DNA from: Microbacterium sp.
GTDB lineage: Bacteria; Actinomycetota; Actinomycetes; Actinomycetales; Microbacteriaceae
Reading direction: 5' to 3'
NCBI GenBank assembly: GCA_003248845.1
Contig: QFPD01000084.1
Location: forward strand, 1 to 7,736
Length of the DNA stretch: 7,736 nt
Part shown: piece after piece, positions 6,499 to 7,736 of the stretch
Layout of the letters: each line of letters opens with the position of its first letter
Position numbering within the stretch: the stretch's first letter is position 1
Notes under the pieces: generated by a model
Databases searched by the model: none
The model's input: the letters and a program-made list of their open reading frames with translations, nothing else
Told to the model about the DNA's origin: nothing
Translations under genes and position numbers: made by a program

Positions 6499-6570
6499 GG
6501 CGGGTGGGACTTGAACCCACGAATCGTCGGGTTATGAGCCCGCTGCCTTAACCAGCTTGGCCACCGCCCC
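6496..6570 (-). tRNA. tRNA with CAU anticodon (tRNA-Met; tRNA-Ile2 possible)
   Basis: Read on the minus strand, the sequence folds as a complete 75-nt cloverleaf. The 7-bp acceptor is 6570-6564 with 6503-6497, its first pair being a G-U wobble. The D stem is GCC/GGC. The anticodon loop CTCATAA (6538-6532) gives CAU. The T stem is GTGGG/CCCAC with loop TTCAAGT. U8, A14, G15, G18-G19, A21, U33 and C48 are in place. The discriminator is A at 6496 and CCA is not encoded. The anticodon stem has three consecutive G-C pairs next to the loop, as in initiator tRNAs, but position 27-43 is a G-A mismatch and the variable region is 6 nt. The D arm does not look like the usual actinobacterial initiator. 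CAU can also be a lysidine-modified Ile anticodon, so the charged amino acid is not settled. Confidence 0.85.
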
Positions 6571-6572
6571 GC

Positions 6573-6587
6573 GCCGGATGATCCGGC
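6573..6587. repeat. Perfect 7-bp inverted repeat between tRNA and membrane-protein gene
   Basis: GCCGGAT and ATCCGGC are separated by one base. As RNA this would form a 6-bp stem with a 3-nt loop. It lies in the 26-bp gap between the stop of the minus-strand membrane protein gene and the tRNA 5' end. No T-run follows on either strand, so an ordinary intrinsic terminator is unlikely. A processing or leader hairpin for the tRNA is possible. Confidence 0.5.
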
Positions 6588-6596
6588 AGACCGAGT

Positions 6597-7673
6597 CTAA
6601 CGACGTCTCGGCTCGTCGCGGTCACGCACCGGCGGCTCCGGCCAGACCTTGGCCACGGCATCCGTCAGCTTCTCCGCGTTCGTCCGCGGCTCTCCCGGCG
6701 TGCCGCTGCCGCGCGCAATGGGCACCTCACCGCTGTTCTGGCTGACGACCTCGGGATGGAATCGCGCAAGGAGGAAGACGCCCGCGACGGCAAGAGCGCC
6801 CGCGATGACGAAGCCGATATACGCGCCGAAGGGGGCGCCGTCGGCTTCGTGCAGCACGGCGAGACCGATGATGATCGCGACGATGGGGTCGACGACCGTG
6901 AGGCCGGCGATCATGAGGTCCGGGGGCCCGGAGGCGTAGGCCGTCTGCACGAAGTAGGCCCCCGAGGCGGTGCCCGCGACGAGCGCGACGACACAGATGA
7001 TCGTGAGCCAGTCGAAGTTCTCGTTCTGCACGCGGTTGATGACGACCTTCGCGAGGGTCGCCACGAAACCATAGATCATGCCGGCGGCGACGATGTAGAA
7101 GAGGGCCGATGCCCGCTGGCGGTACCACAACCAGGAGCCGCCCACGACGACGATCACAGCCGCGAGGATGATGAGCACGGTGATGAGCTGCGCATCACTG
7201 ACCGGCGTCTCCGTCGCGTAGATCGCGGCGATCGTGACGAAGGTGAAGATGCCCGCGATGCACAGCGTGATCGCAGTGATCGACTGGCGCGTGGGCTTGT
7301 GCCCGCTGATGCGGGCATTCAGCAGCGTGGTGATGACGAGCGACACGGCACCGAGAGGCTGCACCAGGATGAGGGGCGCGAACGACAGCGCCGCCAACTG
7401 GCAGACGATCGCGAGCCCGAGCATGACGGTGCCCGACACCCAGGAGGGACGGCGCAGGAGGTTCCAGATCTGACCCCCGGTGAGCCCCGTGCCACCGTCC
7501 GTGCCGGTGAGCCGTTCGACCTTCTGCACGCCGCGGTGCTGATACTGCGCCCCGAACGACATGAAGACCGCACCGAGCAGCGCCAGCGGGATGCCGATCA
7601 GGATGCGGGGGTCCTTGAAGACGCCGACCAGCTGGTCAGTCACGTCCCCGAGGTCGGCCGCCAAGACATCCAT
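6597..7673 (-). CDS. DMT superfamily membrane protein, NIPA/EamA-like
   Basis: This is a 358-residue integral membrane protein with about nine hydrophobic helices: roughly residues 23-41, 78-97, 99-119, 132-152, 162-181, 189-211, 222-245, 253-273 and 283-303. A hydrophilic Arg/Pro-rich tail of about 55 residues follows. The motif PLILVQPLGAVSLVITTLLNA at the third helix, and the repeat-like VVDPIVAIIIGLAVLHE in the second half, match the drug/metabolite transporter fold and resemble NIPA-type magnesium transporters. The transported substrate is unknown. The ATG at 7673 has no Shine-Dalgarno sequence but a TAGTGT element ends 7 nt before it, suggesting a leaderless transcript. The gene runs toward the tRNA, 26 bp away. 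It does not belong to the plus-strand operon and looks like a core chromosomal gene. Confidence 0.88.
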   Translation of the reverse strand: MDVLAADLGDVTDQLVGVFKDPRILIGIPLALLGAVFMSFGAQYQHRGVQKVERLTGTDGGTGLTGGQIWNLLRRPSWVSGTVMLGLAIVCQLAALSFAPLILVQPLGAVSLVITTLLNARISGHKPTRQSITAITLCIAGIFTFVTIAAIYATETPVSDAQLITVLIILAAVIVVVGGSWLWYRQRASALFYIVAAGMIYGFVATLAKVVINRVQNENFDWLTIICVVALVAGTASGAYFVQTAYASGPPDLMIAGLTVVDPIVAIIIGLAVLHEADGAPFGAYIGFVIAGALAVAGVFLLARFHPEVVSQNSGEVPIARGSGTPGEPRTNAEKLTDAVAKVWPEPPVRDRDEPRRR

Positions 7674-7680
7674 GCCGTCG

Positions 7681-7686
7681 ACACTA
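7681..7686 (-). promoter_or_regulatory. -10-like element of the membrane protein gene (leaderless)
   Basis: On the minus strand the hexamer TAGTGT (TAnnnT) is followed by 7 nt and then the ATG at 7673. This is the spacing expected if transcription starts at the A of ATG. No purine-rich ribosome site is present. A -35 is not clear: TTGAGC at 7713-7708 is 21 nt away, too far for a standard promoter. Confidence 0.5.
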
Positions 7687-7704
7687 ACCGTCGAGCGCGG
7701 TCGA

Positions 7705-7710
7705 TAGGCT
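7705..7710 (+). promoter_or_regulatory. -10-like element of the peptide deformylase-like gene (leaderless)
   Basis: The hexamer TAGGCT (TAnnnT), preceded by GA, is followed by 6 nt and then the GTG at 7717. No Shine-Dalgarno stretch of useful strength lies in between. This is consistent with leaderless transcription starting at or next to the start codon. A possible -35, TCGACA at 7678-7683, is 21 nt upstream, so it is uncertain. Confidence 0.45.
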
Positions 7711-7716
7711 CAAGGC

Positions 7717-7736
7717 GTGGCCGTTCTTCCGATTCG
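7717..7736 (+). CDS. def: Probable peptide deformylase, N-terminus only (truncated by window end)
   Basis: From the GTG the reading frame gives MAVLPI and the start of an Arg-like codon before the window ends. Actinobacterial peptide deformylases commonly begin MAV(V/L)PIRI, as in Mycobacterium tuberculosis Def, so this short match is suggestive. The enzyme removes the formyl group from new proteins and would be a core housekeeping gene. Only six complete codons are visible, so the call rests on this N-terminal phrase and on the promoter-like TAGGCT just upstream. The gene is divergent to the membrane protein gene with 43 bp between the start codons. Confidence 0.5.

Noticed and set aside
6573..6587. 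Inverted repeat as an intrinsic terminator
   Set aside because: There is no T-run after the stem on either strand, and on the minus strand it would stop transcription just before the tRNA. I kept it only as a hairpin.
1..7736. CRISPR arrays, insertion sequences, integrases, toxin-antitoxin or phage genes
   Set aside because: I saw no regular direct repeats, transposase or integrase motifs or terminal inverted repeats. The sequence is almost fully covered by the genes listed.

Overview
The window is GC-rich DNA (roughly 70 percent GC by eye) with actinobacterial features: GTG and TTG starts, start/stop overlaps, two apparent leaderless promoters, and a tRNA without an encoded CCA end. The protein styles and frequent GCATCC/GGATGC hexamers suggest Microbacteriaceae, probably Microbacterium. 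That assignment is an inference and no marker gene here proves it.

Positions 1-6498 hold a tightly packed plus-strand run of seven genes. In order they are: the 3' part of an NMT1/THI5-type ABC transporter substrate-binding protein, an SDR dehydrogenase, an FAD-linked oxidase of the FAD_binding_4 family, a creatininase-family amidohydrolase, a PdxH-like flavin protein, a methylenetetrahydrofolate-reductase-like protein with an N-terminal MetV-like cysteine domain, and an amidohydrolase related to 8-oxoguanine deaminase and hydroxyatrazine hydrolase (AtzB). From the FAD oxidase onward every junction overlaps or is nearly touching. The run looks like one operon for importing a small organic compound, probably nitrogen-containing or heterocyclic, and oxidising and hydrolysing it, with a possible link to folate one-carbon chemistry. 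The substrate cannot be read from the sequence. Several members belong to familiar families but lack residues that define the textbook activity.

Positions 6496-6570 encode a CAU-anticodon tRNA on the minus strand. Its 3' end overlaps the stop codon of the last operon gene. A short perfect inverted repeat lies just before its 5' end, followed by a minus-strand gene for a nine-helix DMT/NIPA-like membrane protein (6597-7673), which may be co-transcribed with the tRNA.

The last 63 bases contain a 43-bp divergent intergenic region with a TAnnnT -10-like element close to each start codon. The window then ends inside the first codons of a plus-strand gene that reads like the N-terminus of peptide deformylase. 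The right end (membrane protein, tRNA, def-like start) looks like core chromosome. The left 6.5 kb looks like an accessory catabolic cluster abutting the 3' end of a tRNA.
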